Shown: positions 32,997-47,900 of the stretch, in pieces | How positions within the stretch are numbered: position 1 is the first letter of the stretch | How the letters are laid out: each line of letters opens with the position of its first letter | The notes under the pieces: model-generated | Told to the model about the DNA's origin: nothing | Database searches by the model: none | Seen by the model: the letters and a program-made list of their open reading frames with translations, nothing else | Assembly (NCBI GenBank): GCA_911728435.2 | Contig: OU452216.1 | Coordinates: 10,180,342-10,244,341, forward strand | Origin: Apoderus coryli | Taxonomy: Eukaryota; Arthropoda; Insecta; Coleoptera; Attelabidae | Reading direction: 5' to 3' | DNA: 64,000 bases | Position numbers and translations under genes: made by a program

Positions 32997-35900
32997 ATGG
33001 CGAAATATTTCTTTCGCCAGCGAAAGTTTTATGTTTTTGTGCTTAGTTTATTCTGGATTGTTAACGTAAGTATATTATTGCTGATTCTAGGATTTTTTTT
33101 AACAGATTTTACTTTATACAGGGTGTTATTTAAGTACGTGGCGAAACTTCAGGAGAAATCGTAAGATGAAAAGATCATACAATCACAGCTTCAGAAATGC
33201 TTCGTTTTCAAGATCAAATTTTTGTTAAAAAATCGGGTTTTTCTAAATATCATTTCAGTTCAAATTTACTAGTGGTATTAAGGGTAGGAAGGGGCTAATT
33301 TAAGCTCATATTAGATTAGAAAGATCAAGTCCAGTCAAATGCCTTTTTTGACAATAAAAAAAAAAGTGCGCCACTTTTTCCAGTTCGATTTTTTGCTAAT
33401 TTCCAGCGTTACCAATGTGCACGCCACTGGCAAAACATTGCAATAACGTCATGTAATTATTTTTTTAGGTTTATTTGTTTTAATTACCAAAAAAAAAGTC
33501 ATATAAAGTGCTTTTCCAAATTAATTAATTGTCAAGTCAAGTTTAACCCCCGATCCTCGTGACTACTTCTGTTCCAGTGTTCACCCTGCTCTGTGTGTTA
33601 AAGAAAATAAAATAAAGTAACTATTAAATTGATTTGTAAAGAATTTTTTTTAACAAATTGTGAAATATGACCCACTTTTTGAAGCATTTCACTCAGGTGT
33701 TATGCTTCTGCAATCAGATACAGGGCGGCCCAATGAATGGACCTGTACAAGAACACAGTGACATCAATTCCATCCCACAAGTGTGGATGTTCATCAGACC
33801 AACACCTGCAGTTATTTCGATTAGTTCGCAAATACCCATCTAAATTATTTTTTTTAATTGTTTAATTATTATAAGAATGCTATACAGTAAATTAACACCA
33901 TTTGTAGGATGGAACATCTTCGACGATTGACGAGCAGAACATACTATGTTTTAATTTGACTAATAAGAACATAACGATAGAAGATAAAAAGATACTTATA
34001 GAATTGTATGACAAATACAAAGAACTCCCAACAACAACCGAACCAACTGGCACAACCAGTGAAATAACGCCAACTACGACATTAGAAACGGAACCAACTG
34101 GCACAACCAGTGAAATAACGCCAACTACGACATCAGAAACGGAACCAACTGGCACAACCAGTGAAATAACGCCAACTACGACATCAGAAACGGAACCAAC
34201 TGGCACAACCAGTGAAATAACGCCAACTACGACATCAGAAACGGAACCAACTGGCACAACCAGTGAAATAACGCCAACTACGACATCAGAAACGGAACCA
34301 ACTGGCACAACCAGTGAAATAACGCCAACTACGACATCAGAAACGGAACCAACTGGCACAACCAGTGAAATAACGCCACCTACGACATCAGAAACGGAAC
34401 CAACTGGCACAACCAGTGAAATAACGCCAACTACGACATCAGAAACAGAACCAACTGGCACAACCAGTGAAATAACGCCACCTACGACATCAGAAACGGA
34501 ACCAACTGGCACAACCAGTGAAATAACGCCACCTACGACATCAGAAATGGAACCAACTGGCACAACCAGTGAAATAACGCCACCTACGACATCAGAAACG
34601 GAACCAACTGGCACAACCAGTGAAATAACGCCAACTACGACATCAGAAACAGAACCAACTGGCACAACCAGTGAAATAACGCCAACTACGACATCAGAAA
34701 CGGAACCAACTGGCACAACCAGTGAAATAACGCCAACTACGACATCAGAAACGGAACCAACTGGCACAACCAGTGAAATAACGCCAACTACGACATCAGA
34801 AACGGAACCAACTGGCACAACCAGTGAAATAACGCCACCTACGACATCAGAAACGGAACCAACTGGCACAACCAGTGAAATAACGCCAACTACGACATCA
34901 GAAACGGAACCAACTGGCACAACCAGTGAAATAACGCCAACTACGACATCAGAAACGGAACCAACTGGCACAACCAGTGAAATAACGCCAACTACGACAT
35001 CAGAAACGGAACCAACTGGCACAACCAGTGAAATAACGCCAACTACGACATCAGAAACGGAACCAACTGGCACAACCAGTGAAATAACGCCAACTACGAC
35101 ATCAGAAACGGAACCAACTGGCACAACCAGTGAAATAACGCCAACTACGACATCAGAAACGGAACCAACTGGCACAACCAGTGAAATAACGCCAACTACG
35201 ACATCAGAAACGGAACCAACTGGCACAACCAGTGAAATAACGCCAACTACGACATCAGAAACGGAACCAACTGGCACAACCAGTGAAATAACGCCAACTA
35301 CGACATCAGAAACGGAACCAACTGGCACAACCAGTGAAATAACGCCACCTACGACATCAGAAACGGAACCAACTGGCACAACCAGTGAAATAACGCCAAC
35401 TACGACATCAGAAACAGAACCAACTGGCACAACCAGTGAAATAACGCCACCTACGACATCAGAAACGGAACCAACTGGCACAACCAGTGAAATAACGCCA
35501 CCTACGACATCAGAAATGGAACCAACTGGCACAACCAGTGAAATAACGCCACCTACGACATCAGAAACGGAACCAACTGGCACAACCAGTGAAATAACGC
35601 CACCTACGACATCAGAAACGGAACCAACTGGCACAACCAGTGAAATAACGCCAACTACGACATCAGAAACGGAACCAACTGGCACAACCAGTGAAATAAC
35701 GCCAACTACGACATCAGAAACGGAACCAACTGGCACAACCAGTGAAATAACGCCAACTACGACATCAGAAATGGAACCAACTGGCACAACCAGTGAAATA
35801 ACGCCACCTACGATATCAGAAACGGAACCAACTGGCACAACCAGTGAAATAACGCCAACTACGACATCAGAAACGGAACCAACTGGCACAACCAGTGAAA

Positions 35901-38900
35901 TAACGCCACCTACGACATCAGAAACGGAACCAACTGGCACAACCAGTGAAATAACGCCAACTACGACATCAGAAACGGAACCAACTGGCACAACCAGTGA
36001 AATAACGCCACCTACGACATCAGAAACGGAACCAACTGGCACAACCAGTGAAATAACGCCAACTACGACATCAGAAACGGAACCAACTGGCACAACCAGT
36101 GAAATAACGCCAACTACGACATCAGAAACGGAACCAACTGGAACAACCAGTGAAATAACGCCAACTACGACATCAGAAACGTCAGGAACAGAAACAATTG
36201 GCACAACCAGTGAAATAACGCCAACTACGACGTCAGAAACAGAACCAACTGGCACAACCAGTGAAATAACGCCAACTACGACATCAGAAACGGAACCAAC
36301 TGGCACAACCAGTGAAATAACGCCAACTACGACATCAGAAACGGAACCAACTGGCACAACCAGTGAAATAACGCCAACTACGACATCAGAAACGGAACCA
36401 ACTGGCACAACCAGTGAAATAACGCCAACTACGACATCAGAAACGGAACCAACTGGAACAACCAGTGAAATAACGCCAACTACGACATCAGAAACGTCAG
36501 GAACAGAAACAATTGGCACAACCAGTGAAATAACGCCAACTACGACATCAGAAACGGAACCAACTGGAACAACCAGTGAAATAACGCCAACTACGACATC
36601 AGAAACGTCAGGAACAGAAACAATTGGCACAACCAGTGAAATAACGCCAACTACGACATCAGAAACGGAACCAACTGGCACAACCAGTGAAATAACGCCA
36701 ACTACGACACCAGAAACGGAACAAACTGGCACAACCAGTGAAATAACGCCAACTACGACATCAGAAACGGAACCAACTGGCACAACCAGTGAAATAACAC
36801 CACCTACGACATCAGAAACGGAACCAACTGGCACAACCAGTGAAATAACGCCAACTACGACGTCAGAAACAGAACCAACTGGAACAACCAGTGAAATAAC
36901 GCCAACTACGACATCAGAAACGTCAGGATCAGAACTAACTGGCACAACCAGTGAAATAACGCCAACTACGACATCAGAAACGTCAGGATCAGAACTAACT
37001 GGCACAACCAGTGAAATAACGCCAACTACGACGTCAGAAACAGAACCAACTGGAACAACCAGTGAAATAACGCCAACTACGACGTCAGAAACAGAACCAA
37101 CTGGAACAACCAGTGAAATAACGCCAACTACGACATCAGAAACGTCAGGAACAGAACTAACTGGCACAACCAGTGAAATAACGCCAACTACGACGTCAGA
37201 AACAGAACCAACTGGAACAACCAGTGAAATAACGCCAACTACGACGTCAGAAACAGAACCAACTGGAACAACCAGTGAAATAACGCCAACTACGACATCA
37301 GAAATGTCAGGAACAGAACTAACTGGCACAACCAGTGAAATAACGCCAACTACGACGTCAGAAACAGAACCAACTGGAACAACCAGTGAAATAACGCCAA
37401 CTACGACATCAGAAATGTCAGGAACAGAACTAACTGGCACAACCAGTGAAATAACGCCAACTACGACGTCAGAAACAGAACCAACTGGAACAACCAGTGA
37501 AATAACGCCAACTACGACGTCAGAAACAGAACCAACTGGAACAACCAGTGAAATAACGCCAACTACGACGTCAGAAACAGAACCAACTGGAACAACCAGT
37601 GAAATAACGCCAACTACGACATCAGAAATGTCAGGAACAGAACTAACTGGCACAACCAGTGAAATAACGCCAACTACGACGTCAGAAACAGAACCAACTG
37701 GAACAACCAGTGAAATAACGCCAACTACGACATCAGAAACGGAACCAACTGGCACAACCAGTGAAATAACGCCAACTACGACATCAGAAACGGAACCAAC
37801 TGGCACAACCAGTGAAATAACGCCAACTACGACGTCAGAAACAGAACCAACTGGAACAACCAGTGAAATAACGCCAACTACGACATCAGAAACGTCAGGA
37901 ACAGAACTAACTGGCACAACCAGTGAAATAACGCCAACTACGACGTCAGAAACAGAACCAACTGGAACAACCAGTGAAATAACGCCAACTACGACGTCAG
38001 AAACAGAACCAACTGGAACAACCAGTGAAATAACGCCAACTACGACATCAGAAATGTCAGGAACAGAACTAACTGGCACAACCAGTGAAATAACGCCAAC
38101 TACGACGTCAGAAACAGAACCAACTGGAACAACCAGTGAAATAACGCCAACTACGACGTCAGAAACAGAACCAACTGGAACAACCAGTGAAATAACGCCA
38201 ACTACGACGTCAGAAACAGAACCAACTGGAACAACCAGTGAAATAACGCCAACTACGACGTCAGAAACAGAACCAACTGGAACAACCAGTGAAATAACGC
38301 CAACTACGACATCAGAAATGTCAGGAACAGAACTAACTGGCACAACCAGTGAAATAACGCCAACTACGACGTCAGAAACAGAACCAACTGGAACAACCAG
38401 TGAAATAACGCCAACTACGACGTCAGAAACAGAACCAACTGGCACAACCAGTGAAATAACGCCAACTACGACATCAGAAACGGAACCAACTGGCACAACC
38501 AGTGAAATAACGCCAACTACGACATCAGAAACGGAACCAACTGGCACAACCAGTGAAATAACGCCAACTACGACATCAGAAATGGAACCAACTGGCACAA
38601 CCAGTGAAATAACGCCACCTACGACATCAGAAACGGAACCAACTGGCACAACCAGTGAAATAACGCCAACTACGACATCAGAAACAGAACCAACTGGCAC
38701 AACCAGTGAAATAACGCCACCTACGACATCAGAAACGGAACCAACTGGCACAACCAGTGAAATAACGCCAACTACGACATCAGAAACGGAACCAACTGGC
38801 ACAACCAGTGAAATAACGCCACCTACGACATCAGAAACGGAACCAACTGGCACAACCAGTGAAATAACGCCAACTACGACATCAGAAACGGAACCAACTG

Positions 38901-41900
38901 GCACAACCAGTGAAATAACGCCAACTACGACATCAGAAACGGAACCAACTGGAACAACCAGTGAAATAACGCCAACTACGACATCAGAAACGTCAGGAAC
39001 AGAAACAATTGGCACAACCAGTGAAATAACGCCAACTACGACGTCAGAAACAGAACCAACTGGCACAACCAGTGAAATAACGCCAACTACGACATCAGAA
39101 ACGGAACCAACTGGCACAACCAGTGAAATAACGCCAACTACGACATCAGAAACGGAACCAACTGGCACAACCAGTGAAATAACGTCAACTACGACATCAG
39201 AAACGGAACCAACTGGCACAACCAGTGAAATAACGCCAACTACGACATCAGAAACGGAACCAACTGGAACAACCAGTGAAATAACGCCAACTACGACATC
39301 AGAAACGTCAGGAACAGAAACAATTGGCACAACCAGTGAAATAACGCCAACTACGACATCAGAAACGGAACCAACTGGCACAACCAGTGAAATAACGCCA
39401 ACTACGACATCAGAAACGGAACCAACTGGCACAACCAGTGAAATAACACCACCTACGACATCAGAAACGGAACCAACTGGCACAACCAGTGAAATAACGC
39501 CAACTACGACGTCAGAAACAGAACCAACTGGAACAACCAGTGAAATAACGCCAACTACGACATCAGAAACGTCAGGATCAGAACTAACTGGCACAACCAG
39601 TGAAATAACGCCAACTACGACGTCAGAAACAGAACCAACTGGAACAACCAGTGAAATAACGCCAACTACGACGTCAGAAACAGAACCAACTGGAACAACC
39701 AGTGAAATAACGCCAACTACGACATCAGAAACGTCAGGAACAGAACTAACTGGCACAACCAGTGAAATAACGCCAACTACGACGTCAGAAACAGAACCAA
39801 CTGGAACAACCAGTGAAATAACGCCAACTACGACGTCAGAAACAGAACCAACTGGAACAACCAGTGAAATAACGCCAACTACGACATCAGAAATGTCAGG
39901 AACAGAACTAACTGGCACAACCAGTGAAATAACGCCAACTACGACGTCAGAAACAGAACCAACCGGCACAACCAGTGAAATAACGCCAACTACGACGTCA
40001 GAAACAGAACCAACTGGAACAACCAGTGAAATAACGCCAACTACGACGTCAGAAACAGAACCAACTGGAACAACCAGTGAAATAACGCCAACTACGACAT
40101 CAGAAATGTCAGGAACAGAACTAACTGGCACAACCAGTGAAATAACGCCAACTACGACGTCAGAAACAGAACCAACTGGAACAACCAGTGAAATAACGCC
40201 AACTACGACATCAGAAATGTCAGGAACAGAACTAACTGGCACAACCAGTGAAATAACGCCAACTACGACGTCAGAAACAGAACCAACCGGAACAACCAGT
40301 GAAATAACGCCAACTACGACGTCAGAAACAGAACCAACTGGAACAACCAGTGAAATAACGCCAACTACGACGTCAGAAACAGAACCAACTGGAACAACCA
40401 GTGAAATAACGCCAACTACGACGTCAGAAACAGAACCAACTGGAACAACCAGTGAAATAACGCCAACTACGACATCAGAAATGTCAGGAACAGAACTAAC
40501 TGGCACAACCAGTGAAATAACGCCAACTACGACGTCAGAAACAGAACCAACTGGAACAACCAGTGAAATAACGCCAACTACGACGTCAGAAACAGAACCA
40601 ACTGGAACAACCAGTGAAATAACGCCAACTACGACGTCAGAAACAGAACCAACTGGCACAACCAGTGAAATAACGCCAACTACGACATCAGAAACGGAAC
40701 CAACTGGCACAACCAGTGAAATAACGCCAACTACGACATCAGAAACGGAACCAACTGGCACAACCAGTGAAATAACGCCAACTACGACGTCAGAAACAGA
40801 ACCAACTGGAACAACCAGTGAAATAACGCCAACTACGACGTCAGAAACAGAACCAACTGGAACAACCAGTGAAATAACGCCAACTACGACATCAGAAACG
40901 TCAGGAACAGAAACAATTGGCACAACCAGTGAAATAACGCCAACTACGACATCAGAAACGGAACCAGCTGGCACAACCAGTGAAATAACGCCACCTACGA
41001 CATCAGAAACGAAACCAACTGGAACAACCAGTGAAATAACGCCAACTACGACGTCAGAAACAGAACCAACTGGAACAACCAGTGAAATAACGCCAACTAC
41101 GACATCAGAAACGTCAGGAACAGAAACAATTGGCACAACCAGTGAAATAACGCCAACTACGACGTCAGAAACAGAACCAACTGGAACAACCAGTGAAATA
41201 ACGCCAACTACGACATCAGAAACGTCAGGAACAGAAACAATTGGCACAACCAGTGAAATAACGCCAACTACGACGTCAGAAACAGAACCAACTGGAACAA
41301 CCAGTGAAATAACGCCAACTACGACGTCAGAAACAGAACCAACTGGAACAACCAGTGAAATAACGCCAACTACGACATCAGAAACGTCAGGAACAGAAAC
41401 AATTGGCACAACCAGTGAAATAACGCCAACTACGACATCAGAAACGTCAGGAACAGAAACAATTGGCACAACCAGTGAAATAACGCCAACTACGACATCA
41501 GAAACGTCAGGAACAGAAACAATTGGCACAACCAGTGAAATAACGCCAACTACGACATCAGAAACAGAACCAACTGGAACAACCAGTGAAATAACGCCAA
41601 CTACGACATCAGAAACGTCAGGAACAGAACTAACTGGCACAACCAGTGAAATAACGCCAACTACGACGTCAGAAACAGAACCAACTGGAACAACCAGTGA
41701 AATAACGCCAACTACGACGTCAGAAACAGAACCAACTGGAACAACCAGTGAAATAACGCCAACTACGACATCAGAAACGTCAGGAACAGAAACAATTGGC
41801 ACAATCAGTGAAATAACGCCAACTACGACATCAGAAACGGAACCAACTGGCACAACCAGTGAAATAACGCCAACTACGACGTCAGAAACAGAACCAACTG

Positions 41901-44900
41901 GAACAACCAGTGAAATAACGCCAACTACGACATCAGAAACGGAACCAACTGGCACAACCAGTGAAATAACGCCAACTACGACATCAGAAATGTCAGGAAC
42001 AGAACTAACTGGCACAACCAGTGAAATAACGCCAACTACGACGTCAGAAACAGAACCAACTGGAACAACCAGTGAAATAACGCCAACTACGACATCAGAA
42101 ACGGAACCAACTGGCACAACCAGTGAAATAACGCCAACTACGACATCAGAAACGGAACCAACTGGCACAACCAGTGAAATAACGCCAACTACGACGTCAG
42201 AAACAGAACCAACTGGAACAACCAGTGAAATAACGCCAACTACGACATCAGAAACGTCAGGAACAGAACTAACTGGCACAACCAGTGAAATAACGCCAAC
42301 TACGACGTCAGAAACAGAACCAACTGGAACAACCAGTGAAATAACGCCAACTACGACGTCAGAAACAGAACCAACTGGAACAACCAGTGAAATAACGCCA
42401 ACTACGACATCAGAAATGTCAGGAACAGAACTAACTGGCACAACCAGTGAAATAACGCCAACTACGACGTCAGAAACAGAACCAACTGGAACAACCAGTG
42501 AAATAACGCCAACTACGACGTCAGAAACAGAACCAACTGGAACAACCAGTGAAATAACGCCAACTACGACGTCAGAAACAGAACCAACTGGAACAACCAG
42601 TGAAATAACGCCAACTACGACGTCAGAAACAGAACCAACTGGAACAACCAGTGAAATAACGCCAACTACGACATCAGAAATGTCAGGAACAGAACTAACT
42701 GGCACAACCAGTGAAATAACGCCAACTACGACGTCAGAAACAGAACCAACTGGAACAACCAGTGAAATAACGCCAACTACGACGTCAGAAACAGAACCAA
42801 CTGGCACAACCAGTGAAATAACGCCAACTACGACATCAGAAACGGAACCAACTGGCACAACCAGTGAAATAACGCCAACTACGACATCAGAAACGGAACC
42901 AACTGGCACAACCAGTGAAATAACGCCAACTACGACATCAGAAATGGAACCAACTGGCACAACCAGTGAAATAACGCCACCTACGACATCAGAAACGGAA
43001 CCAACTGGCACAACCAGTGAAATAACGCCAACTACGACATCAGAAACGGAACCAACTGGCACAACCAGTGAAATAACGCCACCTACGACATCAGAAACGG
43101 AACCAACTGGCACAACCAGTGAAATAACGCCAACTACGACATCAGAAACGGAACCAACTGGCACAACCAGTGAAATAACGCCACCTACGACATCAGAAAC
43201 GGAACCAACTGGCACAACCAGTGAAATAACGCCAACTACGACATCAGAAACGGAACCAACTGGCACAACCAGTGAAATAACGCCAACTACGACATCAGAA
43301 ACGGAACCAACTGGAACAACCAGTGAAATAACGCCAACTACGACATCAGAAACGTCAGGAACAGAAACAATTGGCACAACCAGTGAAATAACGCCAACTA
43401 CGACGTCAGAAACAGAACCAACTGGCACAACCAGTGAAATAACGCCAACTACGACATCAGAAACGGAACCAACTGGCACAACCAGTGAAATAACGCCAAC
43501 TACGACATCAGAAACGGAACCAACTGGCACAACCAGTGAAATAACGTCAACTACGACATCAGAAACGGAACCAACTGGCACAACCAGTGAAATAACGCCA
43601 ACTACGACATCAGAAACGGAACCAACTGGAACAACCAGTGAAATAACGCCAACTACGACATCAGAAACGTCAGGAACAGAAACAATTGGCACAACCAGTG
43701 AAATAACGCCAACTACGACATCAGAAACGGAACCAACTGGCACAACCAGTGAAATAACGCCAACTACGACATCAGAAACGGAACCAACTGGCACAACCAG
43801 TGAAATAACACCACCTACGACATCAGAAACGGAACCAACTGGCACAACCAGTGAAATAACGCCAACTACGACGTCAGAAACAGAACCAACTGGAACAACC
43901 AGTGAAATAACGCCAACTACGACATCAGAAACGTCAGGATCAGAACTAACTGGCACAACCAGTGAAATAACGCCAACTACGACGTCAGAAACAGAACCAA
44001 CTGGAACAACCAGTGAAATAACGCCAACTACGACGTCAGAAACAGAACCAACTGGAACAACCAGTGAAATAACGCCAACTACGACATCAGAAACGTCAGG
44101 AACAGAACTAACTGGCACAACCAGTGAAATAACGCCAACTACGACGTCAGAAACAGAACCAACTGGAACAACCAGTGAAATAACGCCAACTACGACGTCA
44201 GAAACAGAACCAACTGGAACAACCAGTGAAATAACGCCAACTACGACATCAGAAATGTCAGGAACAGAACTAACTGGCACAACCAGTGAAATAACGCCAA
44301 CTACGACGTCAGAAACAGAACCAACTGGAACAACCAGTGAAATAACGCCAACTACGACGTCAGAAACAGAACCAACTGGCACAACCAGTGAAATAACGCC
44401 AACTACGACGTCAGAAACAGAACCAACTGGAACAACCAGTGAAATAACGCCAACTACGACATCAGAAATGTCAGGAACAGAACTAACTGGCACAACCAGT
44501 GAAATAACGCCAACTACGACGTCAGAAACAGAACCAACTGGAACAACCAGTGAAATAACGCCAACTACGACATCAGAAATGTCAGGAACAGAACTAACTG
44601 GCACAACCAGTGAAATAACGCCAACTACGACGTCAGAAACAGAACCAACTGGAACAACCAGTGAAATAACGCCAACTACGACGTCAGAAACAGAACCAAC
44701 TGGAACAACCAGTGAAATAACGCCAACTACGACGTCAGAAACAGAACCAACTGGAACAACCAGTGAAATAACGCCAACTACGACGTCAGAAACAGAACCA
44801 ACTGGAACAACCAGTGAAATAACGCCAACTACGACATCAGAAATGTCAGGAACAGAACTAACTGGCACAACCAGTGAAATAACGCCAACTACGACGTCAG

Positions 44901-47900
44901 AAACAGAACCAACTGGAACAACCAGTGAAATAACGCCAACTACGACGTCAGAAACAGAACCAACTGGAACAACCAGTGAAATAACGCCAACTACGACGTC
45001 AGAAACAGAACCAACTGGCACAACCAGTGAAATAACGCCAACTACGACATCAGAAACGGAACCAACTGGCACAACCAGTGAAATAACGCCAACTACGACA
45101 TCAGAAACGGAACCAACTGGCACAACCAGTGAAATAACGCCAACTACGACGTCAGAAACAGAACCAACTGGAACAACCAGTGAAATAACGCCAACTACGA
45201 CGTCAGAAACAGAACCAACTGGAACAACCAGTGAAATAACGCCAACTACGACATCAGAAACGTCAGGAACAGAAACAATTGGCACAACCAGTGAAATAAC
45301 GCCAACTACGACATCAGAAACGGAACCAGCTGGCACAACCAGTGAAATAACGCCACCTACGACATCAGAAACGAAACCAACTGGAACAACCAGTGAAATA
45401 ACGCCAACTACGACGTCAGAAACAGAACCAACTGGAACAACCAGTGAAATAACGCCAACTACGACATCAGAAACGTCAGGAACAGAAACAATTGGCACAA
45501 CCAGTGAAATAACGCCAACTACGACGTCAGAAACAGAACCAACTGGAACAACCAGTGAAATAACGCCAACTACGACATCAGAAACGTCAGGAACAGAAAC
45601 AATTGGCACAACCAGTGAAATAACGCCAACTACGACGTCAGAAACAGAACCAACTGGAACAACCAGTGAAATAACGCCAACTACGACGTCAGAAACAGAA
45701 CCAACTGGAACAACCAGTGAAATAACGCCAACTACGACATCAGAAACGTCAGGAACAGAAACAATTGGCACAACCAGTGAAATAACGCCAACTACGACAT
45801 CAGAAACGTCAGGAACAGAAACAATTGGCACAACCAGTGAAATAACGCCAACTACGACATCAGAAACGTCAGGAACAGAAACAATTGGCACAACCAGTGA
45901 AATAACGCCAACTACGACATCAGAAACAGAACCAACTGGAACAACCAGTGAAATAACGCCAACTACGACATCAGAAACGTCAGGAACAGAACTAACTGGC
46001 ACAACCAGTGAAATAACGCCAACTACGACGTCAGAAACAGAACCAACTGGAACAACCAGTGAAATAACGCCAACTACGACGTCAGAAACAGAACCAACTG
46101 GAACAACCAGTGAAATAACGCCAACTACGACATCAGAAACGTCAGGAACAGAAACAATTGGCACAATCAGTGAAATAACGCCAACTACGACATCAGAAAC
46201 GGAACCAACTGGCACAACCAGTGAAATAACGCCAACTACGACATCAGAAACGGAACCAACTGGCACAACCAGTGAAATAACGCCAACTACGACGTCAGAA
46301 ACAGAACCAACTGGAACAACCAGTGAAATAACGCCAACTACGACGTCAGAAACAGAACCAACTGGAACAACCAGTGAAATAACGCCAACTACGACGTCAG
46401 AAACAGAACCAACTGGAACAACCAGTGAAATAACGCCAACTACGACATCAGAAACGTCAGGAACAGAACTAACTGGCACAACCAGTGAAATAACGCCAAC
46501 TACGACGTCAGAAACAGAACCAACTGGAACAACCAGTGAAATAACGCCAACTACGACGTCAGAAACAGAACCAACTGGAACAACCAGTGAAATAACGCCA
46601 ACTACGACGTCAGAAACAGAACCAACTGGAACAACCAGTGAAATAACGCCAACTACGACATCAGAAACGTCAGGAACAGAACTAACTGGCACAACCAGTG
46701 AAATAACGCCAACTACGACGTCAGAAACAGAACCAACTGGAACAACCAGTGAAATAACGCCAACTACGACGTCAGAAACAGAACCAACTGGAACAACCAG
46801 TGAAATAACGCCAACTACGACATCAGAAACAGAACCAACTGGAACAATCAGTGAAATAACGCCAACTACGACTTCAGAAACCGAACCAACTGGCACAACC
46901 AGTGAAATAACGCCAACTACGACTTCAGAAACGTCAGAAACAGAACCAACTGGCACAACCAGTGAAATAACGCCAACTACGACTTCAGAAACGTCAGAAA
47001 CAGAACCAACTGGCACAACCAGTGAAATAACGCCAACTACGACGTCAGAAACCGAACCAACTGGCACAACCAGTGAAATAACGCCAACTACGACTTCAGA
47101 AACGTCAGAAACAGAACCAACTGGAACAACCAGTGAAATAACGCCAACTACGACGTCAGAAACAGAACCAACTGGCACAACCAGTGAAATAACGCCAACT
47201 ACGACATCAGAAACGGAACCAACTGGCACAACCAGTGAAATAACGCCAACTACGACGTCAGAAACAGAACCAACTGGAACAACCAGTGAAATAACGCCAA
47301 CTACGACATCAGAAACGTCAGGAACAGAACCAATTGGCACAACCAGTGAAATAACGCCAACTACGACGTCAGAAACAGAACCAACTGGAACAACAAGTGA
47401 AATAACGCCAACTACGACATCAGAAACGTCAGGAACAGAACCAATTGGCACAACCAGTGAAATAACGCCAACTACGACGTCAGAAACAGAACCAACTGGA
47501 ACAACCAGTGAAATAACGCCAACTACGACATCAGAAACGTCAGGAACAGAACCAATTGGCACAACCAGTGAAATAACGCCAACTACGACGTCAGAAACAG
47601 AACCAACTGGAACAACAAGTGAAATAACGCCAACTACGACATCAGAAACGTCAGGAACAGAACCAATTGGCACAACCAGTGAAATAACGCCAACTACGAC
47701 GTCAGAAACAGAACCAACTGGAACAACCAGTGAAATAACGCCAACTACGACATCAGAAACGTCAGGAACAGAACCAATTGGCACAACCAGTGAAATAACG
47801 CCAACTACGACATCAGAAACGTCAGAAACAGAACCAATTGGCACAACCAGTGAAATAACGCCAACTACGACATCAGAAACGTCAGAAACAGAACCAATTG

